In this document: positions 42,063 through 50,495 of the stretch, piece by piece
Layout: each line of letters starts with the position of its first letter
How positions within the stretch are numbered: the first letter of the stretch is position 1
Assembly: GCF_023074175.1 (NCBI RefSeq)
Contig: NZ_JADPKS010000114.1
Location: forward strand, 1-50,495
DNA: 50,495 bases
DNA from: Bradyrhizobium sp. 139
GTDB lineage: Bacteria; Pseudomonadota; Alphaproteobacteria; Rhizobiales; Xanthobacteraceae
Direction of reading: 5' to 3'
Made by a program: the position numbers and the translations under genes
The notes under the pieces: generated by a model
Told to the model about the DNA's origin: nothing
What the model saw: the letters and a program-made list of their open reading frames with translations, nothing else
Database searches by the model: none

Positions 42063-42428
42063 ATGGCCTACGAAGAGCGCGAGACAAGAAATCTGATTGG
42101 CAGCGACAAGGTCGAAGGTACTGCGGTCTATGCTGCCGACAATCAGCGCATCGGTTCAATTGAACGGGTGATGATCGATAAAATCAGCGGCAGGACCGCC
42201 TATGCCGTCCTGGGATTTGGCGGCTTTCTCGGCATCGGAGACGATCACTATCCGCTTCCGTGGCAGTCACTGAAGTACGACACGAATCTCGGCGGCTACG
42301 TCACAGGCGCTACCGAGGACCAACTGCGGGGCGCGCCAAAGTACAGCAGCGAGAGCAGTTGGAACTGGTCGGATCCTGCGATGGCCCGCTCGGTCGATGA
42401 CTACTATGGCGGCATCCCAGCTCCATGA
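42063..42428 (+). CDS. PRC-barrel domain protein (121 aa)
   Basis: ATG 42063 has a perfect AAGGAGG seven bases upstream; the frame is open further 5' but this start is clear. The barrel reads LIGSDKVEGTAVYAADNQRI, GSIERVMIDKISGRTAYAVL and FLGIGDDHYPLPWQSLKYD, typical for stand-alone PRC-barrel proteins of rhizobia. The C-terminus (WSDPAMARSVDDYYGGIPAP) is the usual tail. Function unclear, often linked to stress. Confidence 0.9.
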   Translation: MAYEERETRNLIGSDKVEGTAVYAADNQRIGSIERVMIDKISGRTAYAVLGFGGFLGIGDDHYPLPWQSLKYDTNLGGYVTGATEDQLRGAPKYSSESSWNWSDPAMARSVDDYYGGIPAP

Positions 42429-42537
42429 ACTGGATGCCAGAAGCGGCATGAGCAAGGCCAAAAGACAGTAGAGAAGCAACGGCCGAGCTGCCGCGAAATC
42501 AGCCTGGAGCGGTTTCGCTGCGGTCTAGCTAGGGCGC

Positions 42538-42957
42538 TTAGCCGAGAGGCCGTGCTTGTCTGAAATGGAAACAGTTGGGCGCGAACCTCCGGGCCACACT
42601 GCGCACCTCGCTCTCGGATGTCTCCAAGGCGATCTTCTGGGCGAGCATGACATCTCCGACCGGCAGAGCGCCAATCGGCATGAAACACAACCCCACCTGT
42701 AGGCGACCTCTCTCGTCGATCTCGCACACGTTAACTGAGGCCCCGGCGTGGATCCTGTATCGAATTCCGCTGTCGCTCCCGACCACCTCGAAGTAGCCTT
42801 TCCTGGCGAACTGCTCACGCTGCGCCGGCGACAGCCATTGCCGCAAGACCCGCAGCGACCGGCCCTCCGGCGTGCGCTCGGCGCCGTGCCGGATGAAGAG
42901 CGCTCTCGCCGCTTTCATTCGGGAGCGGCCGCCCCGTGGGGGTCGAAAGCCGAACAT
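42538..42957 (-). CDS. conserved hypothetical protein (139 aa)
   Basis: Either ATG 42957 or 42918 (MKAARALFIRHGAERTPEGR) may be used. Core text LRQWLSPAQREQFARKGYFE, VVGSDSGIRYRIHAGASVNV and CEIDERGRLQVGLCFMP then GDVMLAQKIALET matches a widespread rhizobial family of unknown function. No signal peptide or membrane segment. It follows the small gene at 42969-43190 by 11 bases and is probably cotranscribed. Confidence 0.7.
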   Translation of the reverse strand: MFGFRPPRGGRSRMKAARALFIRHGAERTPEGRSLRVLRQWLSPAQREQFARKGYFEVVGSDSGIRYRIHAGASVNVCEIDERGRLQVGLCFMPIGALPVGDVMLAQKIALETSESEVRSVARRFAPNCFHFRQARPLG

Positions 42958-42968
42958 GATCGTCGTGG

Positions 42969-43190
42969 CTACCCGCCGACCAATCTGGGGAAGAAGACGG
43001 TTTCCCTCGCAGTCGGGTCAAACGATCGGATTTGCGAGACCTGACCTGAACCCGTCCGGACCGCCGCAGTGAACCCGGCATCGGTGAGTTCGTAGAACCG
43101 CTGCTCCGCTCTGGCCAGTTCTTGTGTGTCGTCAGCATTGAAATGGTGTCGGCTGTCGCCGCTTCGGTCCATCACGATCTGGATTGCCAT
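42969..43190 (-). CDS. conserved small hypothetical protein (73 aa)
   Basis: ATG 43190 has GAGGAGG at good spacing. The product MAIQIVMDRSGDSRHHFNAD continues with AEQRFYELTDAGFTAAVRTG and ends RSFDPTARETVFFPRLVGG. This compact alpha/beta pattern is common in rhizobia. Intact; function unknown. Confidence 0.7.
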   Translation of the reverse strand: MAIQIVMDRSGDSRHHFNADDTQELARAEQRFYELTDAGFTAAVRTGSGQVSQIRSFDPTARETVFFPRLVGG

Positions 43191-43259
43191 GATCGTCCTC
43201 CTCGGATTGCTGGTGACCAAGGACCTCAATTGAGTATCCGGCCGAACTCGCAGACTTTC

Positions 43260-43375
43260 AAGAGTTCGTTGCAGCGGCAAGGGGAGAGCCGACGCATCAC
43301 GCGATCCAGAACGATCTGCATCAATTATCGGCCGAGAGAAGAGCGCGACTGGACGATGTCGCCCGATGGCGCGAA
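43260..43375 (+). pseudogene. remnant of a paralogue of the secreted protein at 40102
   Basis: The plus strand reads RSRTICINYRPREERDWT, resembling HCILINYPAREEHDWDD near the end of the intact protein. Only about 25 codons can be matched and the frame is not open at the ends. Confidence 0.35.
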
Positions 43376-43529
43376 CCGATGCGCCTACAAGCGTCACTAG
43401 AGGGAAACGCGGGCTCGTTGCCGAGACTAAGCCACGGCGTGGGGATTCGGTTGGGCTGTCCAACGGGGGATTCGAGCGAGAGATAAATTTTTTCAATAGC
43501 TTAGAGGGCAGCGTGTGCGCGACGTGTAT

Positions 43530-44719
43530 CAAGAAAATCTTGCGACAAGAGCCGGCTCTCAGAAGATCGCGACCAACCTCGTCAATCCGAGCAAAAGGAA
43601 CAAGACAAGGATCAGTCCTTCGTGCAAGCAAACAGTCAGACTGTCGGACAGGGGCGCGGCGAGCGCGACCAGACGCGACAGTCCGAGCAAAAGGCGCCGC
43701 AGGGCCAGAAGGACCAGAGCACGACAACCGGCGCCAACACCAGGCCAGGCAATGCCCCTGCCGGTCAGACCACGACGCAGCAGAACCAGGGCGCGTCGAC
43801 CGGCACCCAGGCTACCGCGCCGGCGCAAAACCAGAGTGCGACTAGCCAGAGCATATCGGGCCGCGGATCGCTGAATGCGCAACAGCAGACAACGTTACAG
43901 CAGTCGGCGCTCAGCTCGCGCAACGTGGCGCGGGTTAACGCCAGCTCGATCAACTTCCAGATCAATACGGGCGTGGTGGTGCCGAGAAACATCAATGTGG
44001 TGTCCGTCTCGGCCTTCCCGGCGCTGATCGGCCTTTTCCCGGACTTCCGCGACGACAGCTTCTTCGTTGTCAACGACGAGTTCGTGGTCCTTGATCGCAG
44101 TCGTCAGATTGTGGATGTTGTTCCGGCAAGGCCGCGGACGCAGTTCAGCCGCGCCGGCAGCATGGGCAGTGGCGGTGGCAGCGTCGCAGCGCTCAATCTG
44201 AGCCCCCGACGAGATCCGTGTTGTGCAGCAGGTGCTGATCGAGCGCGGATTACTGACTGGTGAAGCGGACGGCGTGCTCGGCACGCGAACGCGCGAGGCG
44301 TTGATCACCTTCCAGCGGCAGCAAGGCATCCAGGCCAGCGGCTCGATCGATACCCGCACGGTCTCGACGCTTGGCGGGTCCAACAAGATCAGTGCCACCC
44401 AGGCCAGATCACGACTGGTCAAGGACAGGCGAACCAGCAGCCGGCGCAACAGGGCACGACCGGACAGAACACTGGTCAGGCCAACGCTCCGGCGCACAGA
44501 ACAGCCGACAACTGGCCAAGTGCAGCAGAACCAGCCGGCAACGACCGGACAGGGCGGAACGCAACAGCCTTCCGGTCAAACGACCGGACAATCGGCGCCT
44601 CCGGCCCAAGGCAACAATCCACCGGCCGCAACCAGAATATGCCGTCCGGGCAGCCCAACCAGAGCAATCCTGCGGCATCGAGCCAGCCGGCCGACAATTC
44701 TCAAGGCAAGAAGTATTGA
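43530..44719 (+). pseudogene. DUF1236 / peptidoglycan-binding repeat protein, frameshifted
   Basis: A Gln/Ser/Thr-rich N-terminal region with repeats of RDQxRQSEQK (about 43560-43720) is followed by a DUF1236 domain: INTGVVVPRNINVVSVSAFP, LIGLFPDFRDDSFFVVNDEF, VVLDRSRQIVDVVP. After LNLSP an extra base near 44210 shifts the frame to DEIRVVQQVLIERGLLTGEA and LGTRTREALITFQRQQGIQA, a peptidoglycan-binding domain 1. A disordered Gln/Gly tail in changing frames ends SQGKKY at 44719. The expected signal peptide is missing at the start. A terminator follows at once. Confidence 0.75.
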
Positions 44720-44732
44720 GGAACGTGATGCT

Positions 44733-44759
44733 GAGCCCCGCTTCGGCGGGGCTCATTTT
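44733..44759 (+). terminator. rho-independent terminator
   Basis: GAGCCCCGC and GCGGGGCTC form a perfect 9-bp stem closed by a TTCG tetraloop, followed by ATTTT. It lies 14 bases after the last stop of the DUF1236 gene and fits its strand. Confidence 0.92.
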
Positions 44760-45251
44760 GCGCCGCGGTACAGCGGAGCTTTGCAAATCCCGGCCGGTCA
44801 ATCGCGTCAGTACGATCGACCGCGGCCGCAGCCGAAGCTGTCCGTGGCGAAAAGGCCATTCGAGTGACAGCTCGCGTTCGACTGCCACAACTTCCTGAAG
44901 AACTCACGGGCTTCGGGATTGCCTATCTCAAGTTGCTTCCCGACTGAGGCTCATGAAGGCTTCGTATGCCAGTTGGCGGCCGCCAGCGCCAGGCCGGAAA
45001 CGCTGCTTGCGACTCTCTGCTCTGCTCAGAAGAACCCGGAACCGGGCGTGCCCCCTCCATGTACGCATCCTTCAACACCTGCTACCGGCCTCGAAAGCGA
45101 GCAAAGGCATCATTCTCCTTCCGCAAATGCCAAGGCTGCACCACGACAGTTCATTCGGGCCTCGCCGGCACATGGGCTCGAACGCGGAGGCCTCTATTCA
45201 AAAGGAACGATTGCGCTTTGCCCTTCGTTTGTACGCCGGAGGACAAACGCC
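44760..45251. other. stretch without a supported gene before the oxidoreductase
   Basis: Open frames exist on the plus strand but have Arg/Pro/Ser-rich, shadow-like composition. GGAGG at about 45238-45242 is the ribosome site of the next gene. No promoter could be fixed by eye. Confidence 0.4.
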
Positions 45252-46796
45252 ATGAACGTGTTGGATGAGGATACCAAGTCGCTTTGGATGGAGACTTTCA
45301 TCCCGGCGGCTTCGCGCTTTTCGGGTCAGGAACGTGCCGATATTGGCGTGGTCGGCGCGGGCATCGCCGGTCTGTCGGTGGCGTACGAACTTGCCGCGCG
45401 CGGGCGCTCGTTGATCGTGCTCGACCGCGGTCGCATCGGCAGCGGAATGACGGCGCGCACCACTGCGCATTTGACGACAGCCCTGGACGACGACTACAAG
45501 GAGTTGATCAGAATTCGGGGTGAGGATTGCGCCCGGCTGTATTACCAGAGCGTCGCCGCTGCGATCGACCGCGCGCAGGCGATCCAATCCGCCGAGGGAA
45601 TTGACTGCGATTTCCGCCGCGTCGATGGCTATTGGGTGTTGGCGCCGGAGACGCTGCCATCGCATCTGGACGAAGAATTCGAAAGCTGCAGGAAGCTGGG
45701 AATCCCCGTCGAGCTTTGCAGCGATCCGACTCCCATCCATCACGGCGGTCTTGCGCGCTCGCTTCGTTTCCCCCGGCAGGCGCGCTTTCATCCGACCAAA
45801 TACCTTGCCGGATTGGCGAAAGCGCTGCATCGGCGCGGCGCCAGGCTCTACGGTGACACCTGCGTCGAGACGATCGAGCACGGTCGCGGAGAAATCGTAC
45901 TCAAGACGTCAGGCGGTGAGGTGCGGGTCACGGACGTCGTCGTCGCGACGAACTCGCCCGTCAATCTACGCGTGGCGATCCATGCCAAGCAGGCGCCCTA
46001 TCGCACCTATGTGATTGCGGCCAAGGTCCCGGCCGGCTCGCTGCCGGATGCGCTGTATTGGGACACGCTCGATCCTTATCACTATGTCCGCCTGCAGCCA
46101 CATTCGGCGGACGAGGACATCGTGATCGTCGGCGGTGAGGACCACAAGTCCGGCGAGGCCGACGATGGTCAGGCGCGCTTTGCTGCGCTCGATCGGTGGA
46201 CTCGGGCGCGGTTGCCGATGATCGGCGAGATCACCCATCGCTGGTCCGGCCAAGTGCTCGAACCCATGGACTTCACTGGCTTCGTCGGACGCAGCCCGGA
46301 CGAAGATCATGTTTACCTCGTCAGCGGCGATTCCGGACAAGGCATGACCAATGGGCTGGTGGCAGGCCAGCTAATTGCGGATCTGATTGCGATCGGCGGC
46401 AATAGCTGGGAGGCCGTCTATTTGCCCGATCGCAAGATCTCCAAGAACATCACCACCCTCATCAGCGAGAACATCACCCCGCTGAAGAGCTTTGCGGAAT
46501 ACCTCGGCGCCGATGCAGTTGCCTCGGTGGAGCGGCTTCGCTTGGGCGAGGGCCGGCTCGTTCGCAGCGGATTGAAGAAGGTTGCCGCCTGCCGTGACCG
46601 CGATGGCGAATTGCATCTGTTGTCGGCAAGCTGCACCCATCTTGGTTGCGTCGTGCATTGGAACTCGCTGGAGCAGTGCTGGGATTGCTCCTGCCACGGG
46701 TCTCAATTCGCGCCGGACGGCACTGCGCTCAATGGTCCCGCCGTATCCCCGCTCACGCCGGTGGAAATTCCGCCGAGTGTCCAAGCCGCGGAATAG
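45252..46796 (+). CDS. FAD-dependent oxidoreductase with C-terminal Rieske domain (514 aa)
   Basis: ATG 45252 has GGAGG nine bases upstream. The N-terminal DAO-type domain binds FAD through DIGVVGAGIAGLSVAYELAA (about residues 30-49), with LDRGRIGSGMTARTTAHLT, WDTLDPYHYVRLQPHS and SGDSGQGMTNGLVAGQLIAD as later family motifs. From about residue 440 a Rieske [2Fe-2S] domain follows: C461-T-H463 ... and C479-S-C-H482. The arrangement is known for a group of oxidoreductases of unknown substrate, with the iron-sulfur centre probably passing electrons to or from FAD. No signal peptide, so cytosolic. Intact and free of lesions. Confidence 0.93.
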   Translation: MNVLDEDTKSLWMETFIPAASRFSGQERADIGVVGAGIAGLSVAYELAARGRSLIVLDRGRIGSGMTARTTAHLTTALDDDYKELIRIRGEDCARLYYQSVAAAIDRAQAIQSAEGIDCDFRRVDGYWVLAPETLPSHLDEEFESCRKLGIPVELCSDPTPIHHGGLARSLRFPRQARFHPTKYLAGLAKALHRRGARLYGDTCVETIEHGRGEIVLKTSGGEVRVTDVVVATNSPVNLRVAIHAKQAPYRTYVIAAKVPAGSLPDALYWDTLDPYHYVRLQPHSADEDIVIVGGEDHKSGEADDGQARFAALDRWTRARLPMIGEITHRWSGQVLEPMDFTGFVGRSPDEDHVYLVSGDSGQGMTNGLVAGQLIADLIAIGGNSWEAVYLPDRKISKNITTLISENITPLKSFAEYLGADAVASVERLRLGEGRLVRSGLKKVAACRDRDGELHLLSASCTHLGCVVHWNSLEQCWDCSCHGSQFAPDGTALNGPAVSPLTPVEIPPSVQAAE

Positions 46797-46995
46797 CGAC
46801 AGGTGACAGCCGCGGGAGAAGAGGCCTGCCAGATCGTTTGCTTCGGCGGCTTCCCGTTCACAGGGCATGACATCGGCTCGCGTCCGACAGATCCTCGAGG
46901 GAGTTCGATGTGATCTACCCGCAATGGGTAGCAAGGTTCGTTTCAAGCATTCGTTTACGTTGGGCGAGGATCATACAGCGGAAGGTTGATTGTCG
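46797..46995. other. short intergenic region
   Basis: No gene supported. GGAAGG near 46981 is the probable ribosome site for the PAP2-like gene. Confidence 0.35.
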
Positions 46996-47674
46996 ATGAC
47001 AAGCGGCGGAGCACGATCTGAGGTCTTTATGGTGCGATCGCTCGAGCCAAAAAATCGCTGGAGCTTCAGCAAGTCGCCTCAGAAGCCCAAGCTTTCCGGT
47101 CCCGTCCGGCCGACCAGAGCGGATGTTGTGGCCGCACGCTTCATCGCCCGCAACACTGCGCCGGCTCCGGAGATGGTAGCCCGCGCCCTAACTTGGGGCG
47201 CCGACGAGAAGGTCCTTCTGGTCCTGGCGGCGGCTTGTTGGCTTGCGTCGCGCGGGCGGGGAAATCCGCTGCGGCGCGCCGGCAACCATGCTCTGCTGGT
47301 CACGGTCGCGGCATCGCTGCCGCCCCATGGTTTGAAGCGTCTGTTCGGCCAGACCCGCCCGGACCGCAGAACTGTGGTCGGGCACCTCCATGGCGTCGCA
47401 TTTTCAGGGAAACGTGAAGATGCCTTTCCCTCCGGCCACGCGCTGCACATGGGAGCCTTGGCATCGGGGGCCGGCGCGTTGCCAGCCGGCCCGCGCCGAG
47501 CGATCCGCGCGCTCGCAGTTGGGCTCTCGTTGACGCGCGTAGTTGTTCTGGCGCACCGGGCGAGCGATGTCGTCGCGGGGTTTTGCACTGGGGGCGGTTC
47601 TCGAAAGCAGCCTCCGAGTTTGGACCGGCTATCCCGGCGATACTCCAATGGAGAACGATCATGCCAATCCTTGA
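46996..47674 (+). pseudogene. PAP2 family phosphatase, frameshifted near the end
   Basis: PAP2 enzymes remove phosphate from lipid or sugar phosphates. From ATG 46996 the motifs appear in order: LKRLFGQTRPDRR (motif KxxxxxxRP), AFPSGHALHMGALASGAG (PSGH) and LSLTRVVVLAHRASDVVAGF (SRxxxxxHxxxD-like). One extra T in TTTT near 47583 then shifts the frame; the original continues as ALGAVLESSLRVWTGYPGD and ends MENDHANP at 47674. Hydrophobic helices lie between the motifs. The active-site motifs precede the lesion, so partial function is conceivable. Confidence 0.75.
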
Positions 47675-48267
47675 GCACCCGAAGGGATATGCGGAGCGTG
47701 CGACTGGTCTGCGGCGCCCCGGCAGGCGCAAGGCCATGGACCTCGCGCAGGTGCGAAAGCCCAACACTCTCCGCTTCAAGGATGATGGTCTCGTCCCCAA
47801 TCATCCGCGATGGCCCCTGGTCCTCTATCGCGGCGCAATCAATCTCGATGAGCGACACGACGCGGCCGCAGTTGTCGAGGACCTGTTTGAGGCAAACGGC
47901 TGGGGCGACACTTGGCGCGACAGTATCTACGACTACGTCCACTACCATTCCCGGATCCATGAGGTGCTCGGCATTGCACGCGGAAAGGGGCGCGTTCGGT
48001 TCGGCGGTAAGAAGGGGAGGACCTTCACGTTGAAAGCCGGTGAGATCGCGGTTCTGCCGGCCGGTACGGGGCACCAGTGTCTTGGGGGCAGACGATGACT
48101 TCCTCGTCGTCGGCGCCTATCCGCCAGTGGGCACCTACGACGAATGCACGACGGTGGAGGACCGTCCACGCGCTCTCAAGAGCATTCCGAAGACGCCGCC
48201 GCCGCGCAAAGATGCAGTCTACGGCGCCGGCGGGCCGCTCTTAAAACTCTGGAAAAAAGCGAAATGA
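47661..48267 (+). pseudogene. cupin-domain protein, one-base insertion
   Basis: ATG 47661 (GGAGA upstream) overlaps the PAP2 end. The frame reads KPNTLRFKDDGLVPNHPRWP, LVLYRGAINLDERHDAAAVV, YDYVHYHSRIHEVLGIARGK and GEIAVLPAGTGHQCLG, a cupin fold with His residues for a metal. One extra G near 48088 shifts the frame; the rest is ADDDFLVVGAYPPVGTYDEC and LKLWKKAK to a TGA at 48267. Family resembles YjlB-type cupins. The stop overlaps the next start (ATGA). Confidence 0.75.
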
Positions 48268-48605
48268 CCGAGTACGTCATCCGGTTCCTCGTCTGCGGCG
48301 CCGTGGTATCGGCCTTCGTGATGCTGGGAGATCTTCTGCGCCCCAAGAGCTTCGGCGGACTTTTCGCAGCCGCACCTTCGGTTGCGCTCCCCACGCTCGG
48401 AATCGCGGTGTACCAGCACGGGCCCACCATGCGATCCTGCAAACTCATGCGATGATTGCGGGAGCGATCGCGCTCGTCGTCTACAGCTTCGTCACTTGTC
48501 AAATCCTCGCTCGCGCGGGGCTCCAGGCGGTGCCCGCCACTTTGCTATCCGTCGTCTGGCGGATCGTCGCCTTCCGCGCGCTGACCCCCGCCGGGGGCCG
48601 ACATG
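48264..48605 (+). pseudogene. DUF3147-like membrane protein, frameshifted
   Basis: MTEYVIRFLVCGAVVSAFVM then LGDLLRPKSFGGLFAAAPSV is the usual start of this small membrane family. A shift near 48425 leads to HAMIAGAIALVVYSFVTCQI and an incomplete C-terminal helix. It is followed on the same strand by an intact relative. Confidence 0.65.
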
Positions 48606-48926
48606 ACGCCGTTCCCCTTTTCGCCGTCATCTCTCAAAGAAGGCCGCTGGTATGAATACGTGATCCGCTTCGCGCTCGGCGGCACCGCGACCGTCTTCAC
48701 CGGTCTCGTTAACAGCCGCTATCGAGACCTCACTGGCGGCCTTTACCATGCCCTTCCGGCGATCTTCTTCTCCAGCGCCACGTTGATTGAGAAGCACGAA
48801 ATCCGCCGCAAGCGGGAGGCGGGCCTTGCCGGCGAGCGCCGCGGGCAAATGGCGGCCGCGGTCGATTCCGCCTGCGCCGCACTCGGCGCGCTTGGCATGT
48901 TGGCCTTTGCGGTCGTTTTTCGTTGA
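48603..48926 (+). CDS. DUF3147-like membrane protein (107 aa)
   Basis: ATG 48603 opens an intact frame: WYEYVIRFALGGTATVFTGL, LYHALPAIFFSSATLIEKHE, then a basic stretch (IRRKREAGLAGERRGQ) and a last helix (ALGALGMLAFAVVF). The pattern VIRF ... GG ... ALPAIF matches the partner gene just upstream, so they are tandem paralogues of the same family. Probably inner membrane. Function unknown. Confidence 0.7.
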   Translation: MTPFPFSPSSLKEGRWYEYVIRFALGGTATVFTGLVNSRYRDLTGGLYHALPAIFFSSATLIEKHEIRRKREAGLAGERRGQMAAAVDSACAALGALGMLAFAVVFR

Positions 48927-49045
48927 TGGCGGAAAGCAGCATCGCGGCCGTCTTCATGAGCGCGTCGGCTCGCCTGGTTGATCATCTCCGTGGGGGCCTG
49001 GTACGTCCGGCGCAAGATGCGGCCACTGCAGAGAGGGCGGACCGA
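48927..49045 (+). pseudogene. remnant of a small membrane protein
   Basis: Just after the DUF3147-like gene the plus strand reads WLIISVGAWYVRRKMRPLQR, a membrane helix with a basic end, but without an open start (a TGA precedes it). It looks like the tail of a third small membrane gene of this run. Confidence 0.35.
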
Positions 49046-49048
49046 ACA

Positions 49049-49084
49049 AAAAGGCAGCGGCTCCGCGATTCCGCGAAGCCGCTG
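49049..49084 (-). terminator. rho-independent terminator of the DUF892 gene
   Basis: On the minus strand CAGCGGCT pairs with AGCCGCTG around an inner CGCG / CGCG stem, followed by CCTTTTTG. It starts about 20 bases beyond the restored stop of the DUF892 gene (49106). Confidence 0.88.
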
Positions 49085-49105
49085 AGGGTGATCGTACGAC
49101 GCGTA

Positions 49106-49619
49106 TCAGGCCGCGGTCGAAGCCTTTGCATTGACGCCCTTGCGCAGCGCCACGGTGTTGAGCTTGGTGTTAGCCGCCTTTTCCTCGTTCAAGTTGGTCG
49201 TGAGGAAACGCACGGTCGTCGTGGCCGAGCTGCTCGGCCCAGGCGATCAGTGTGCCATAGCGACAGATCTCATAGTGCTCTACGGCCTGAGCGGCAGCGA
49301 CGATGGCGGCATCGAGTACAGCCTTGTCCTCAACTTCGCTGGCGATCTCGTCGGCCTCCTTGATGATGCCGTCGATCGCCGGACACTCTGTCCCGCTGGG
49401 CTGCTCGCCGAGCTTTTCGAGCACCTTCTGAAGCCCCTCCACCTGCTTGTTGGTCTCTTCGAGATGACGTTTCAGCCCGGCGGCAAGGTCGCGGTTGGTC
49501 GCCTTTTCGATCATGTCGGGCAGCGATTTGATGATCTGCTGCTCAGCGTAATAGATATCGTGAAGATCATGAATCAACAGGTCTTCGATTGATTTTATGT
49601 CCTTGGTGAAGATTCCCAT
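49106..49619 (-). pseudogene. DUF892 (YciE-like) ferritin-like protein, late frameshift
   Basis: DUF892 proteins are four-helix, ferritin-like and stress-linked. ATG 49619 has AAGGAGA eight bases upstream. The text KSIEDLLIHDLHDIYYAEQQ, IIKSLPDMIEKATNRDLAAG, FEETN-type LKRHLEETNKQVEGLQKVLE and AQAVEHYEICRYGTLIAWAE is in frame to LGHDD. One base is then missing near 49211, and VRFLTTNLNEEKAANTKLNT, ending KASTAA at 49106, lies in another frame. Without the shift the protein would be full length (about 170 residues). The shifted ORF ends GKGG and would lack the last helix. Confidence 0.8.
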
Positions 49620-49849
49620 TTCGACGTCTCCTTTGGCAATGATGGCAATAGAACGCCGCCGGCCGGCTGCCGTTCCTGTCCACAATCAGCGCTCGGAGAT
49701 TGAGATGAAACACCATGCAATCCTGCCAGTGAGGATTTATGGGCGATATGCCGCACGACAACCGGGAGACTGTTCTGCGGTGGGCACGACAGTGACCGCG
49801 ATGAGCTTCGCGCGCCTGCTTCTCCGACCGTCCCCGGACCTTGTATCCG

Positions 49850-49936
49850 GCAGCCGGTCTAACGAAACGGACCACGGGTAGCGAGATCGAACTCGACGGT
49901 TATGGCTATCGTTGGTTCCGGATCGACCCTGGCTGA
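49850..49936 (+). pseudogene. possible C-terminal remnant of an alpha-amylase/trehalose synthase-type protein
   Basis: The plus strand reads AAGLTKRTTGSEIELDGYGY then RWFRIDPG and a TGA. The phrase L-x-G-Y-G-Y-R-W-F-R is the usual end of GH13 enzymes such as trehalose synthase. Only 28 codons remain, so this is tentative. Confidence 0.35.
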
Positions 49937-50428
49937 TGCCAAGGACGGCGGAATAAACTTTTCGTGGCGGCAAACGAAGACGCCGAATCTGCATGAGCGC
50001 CTGCCAGGAGGCGGGCACAAGTCATCTGACCGGTGTCGATCAAGGCAAGCAAAAAAGCACCTGAGCGGGGCACACATATCGCCTTAGGAGGACGATTGGG
50101 CGCGATCCTTCGCTCGTCAAAAAGACTTCCCATCCTAGTCGGGCTATCTATCATTTCATTCGGCAACGGGCCACCTTGTCAATACAATCAGCACACGTTG
50201 GCTAGACCGACTTTGCGCAGACGGGACTCCACTCACTCAGAACCCCGCACAGCCCCGTGTGCAGCCTTGGCTGCTGGGGCCTGCGGTGTTTTACGACTAA
50301 CTAGCCACTGAAATACTTTGTGGGTGGTCTCCCGAGCGCACTGAACGAGAGAGCGTGGGCGAGCTTTCGATCGGTTTACGGAGGAATTGCGAGGTTCTAG
50401 ACGATCGTTTCCTTGATTCGAATCATAT
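49937..50428. other. stretch without a supported gene
   Basis: No frame has a start signal and natural composition. The region is lower in GC near 50080-50200 and may be a junction between different pieces of foreign DNA. Confidence 0.35.
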
Positions 50429-50495
50429 TCAGGCGGCCTCGGCAAGTTTGTAGGACCAGGTATGGATGACCGGATGGCGGTTGACGTCGTCGATG
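50429..50495 (-). CDS. C-terminal end of an unidentified gene (partial)
   Basis: The last 21 codons on the minus strand read DDVNRHPVIHTWSYKLAEAA before a TGA at 50429-50431. The rest lies beyond the window. Composition is natural; family not recognised. Confidence 0.4.
   Translation of the reverse strand, partial: IDDVNRHPVIHTWSYKLAEAA

Overview
The window looks like accessory DNA from a high-GC alphaproteobacterium, most likely Bradyrhizobium or a close Nitrobacteraceae relative. This rests on recognised protein families (HWE-type histidine kinases, DUF1236, BA14K, DUF3606, DUF6894, many small rhizobial-type conserved proteins, IS66/IS21/IS3 scars) and not on any marker gene. No rRNA, tRNA, CRISPR array or replication origin was seen.

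Layout. 0-6.2 kb: an IS66 scrap, then a first non-homologous end-joining (NHEJ) locus on the minus strand (ligD copy A, a two-repeat small protein, a PIN remnant), a GGDEF diguanylate cyclase, small minus-strand genes and a heavily mutated ku on the plus strand. 6-16 kb: many small secreted, lipoprotein or hypothetical genes (RlpA-like protein, DUF4142 protein, BA14K protein), a truncated cold-shock gene and a GACAA microsatellite. 16.6-19.7 kb: a second NHEJ locus (ligD copy B, the same two-repeat protein, and a PIN protein with an extra C-terminal module). 20-28.1 kb: a NYN protein, an exported lactonase-type metallo-beta-lactamase, and an intact five-gene operon (ABC ATPase, permease, GldG-like, DUF4340, HupE/UreJ) whose genes mostly overlap by 4 bases. 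28.1-32.5 kb: scars of IS3 and IS21, remnants of SnoaL-like, metallo-hydrolase, MscS, ATP-ligase and exonuclease genes. 32.7-39.5 kb: two HWE/HisKA_2 histidine kinases flank a third NHEJ locus (ku, topoisomerase IB and a ligD polymerase-domain fragment, copy C). 40-50 kb: a secreted protein, broken glycosyltransferase and response-regulator genes, a PRC-barrel protein, a broken DUF1236/peptidoglycan-binding protein with a clear terminator, an intact FAD-Rieske oxidoreductase, then PAP2, cupin, DUF3147 and DUF892 genes, several frameshifted.

The main theme is DNA repair in decay. Three LigD, two Ku and one topoisomerase IB copies are present and every one carries frameshifts, stops or truncation, whereas the transporter operon, both kinases and the FAD-Rieske gene are clean. 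Lesions are therefore concentrated and include substitutions to stop codons, which argues for real pseudogenisation, although single-base sequencing errors cannot be excluded for individual cases. The two best candidates for an undescribed system are the repeated ligD / two-repeat protein / PIN cassette and the intact Gld-like ABC / DUF4340 / HupE operon next to an exported lactonase-like enzyme.
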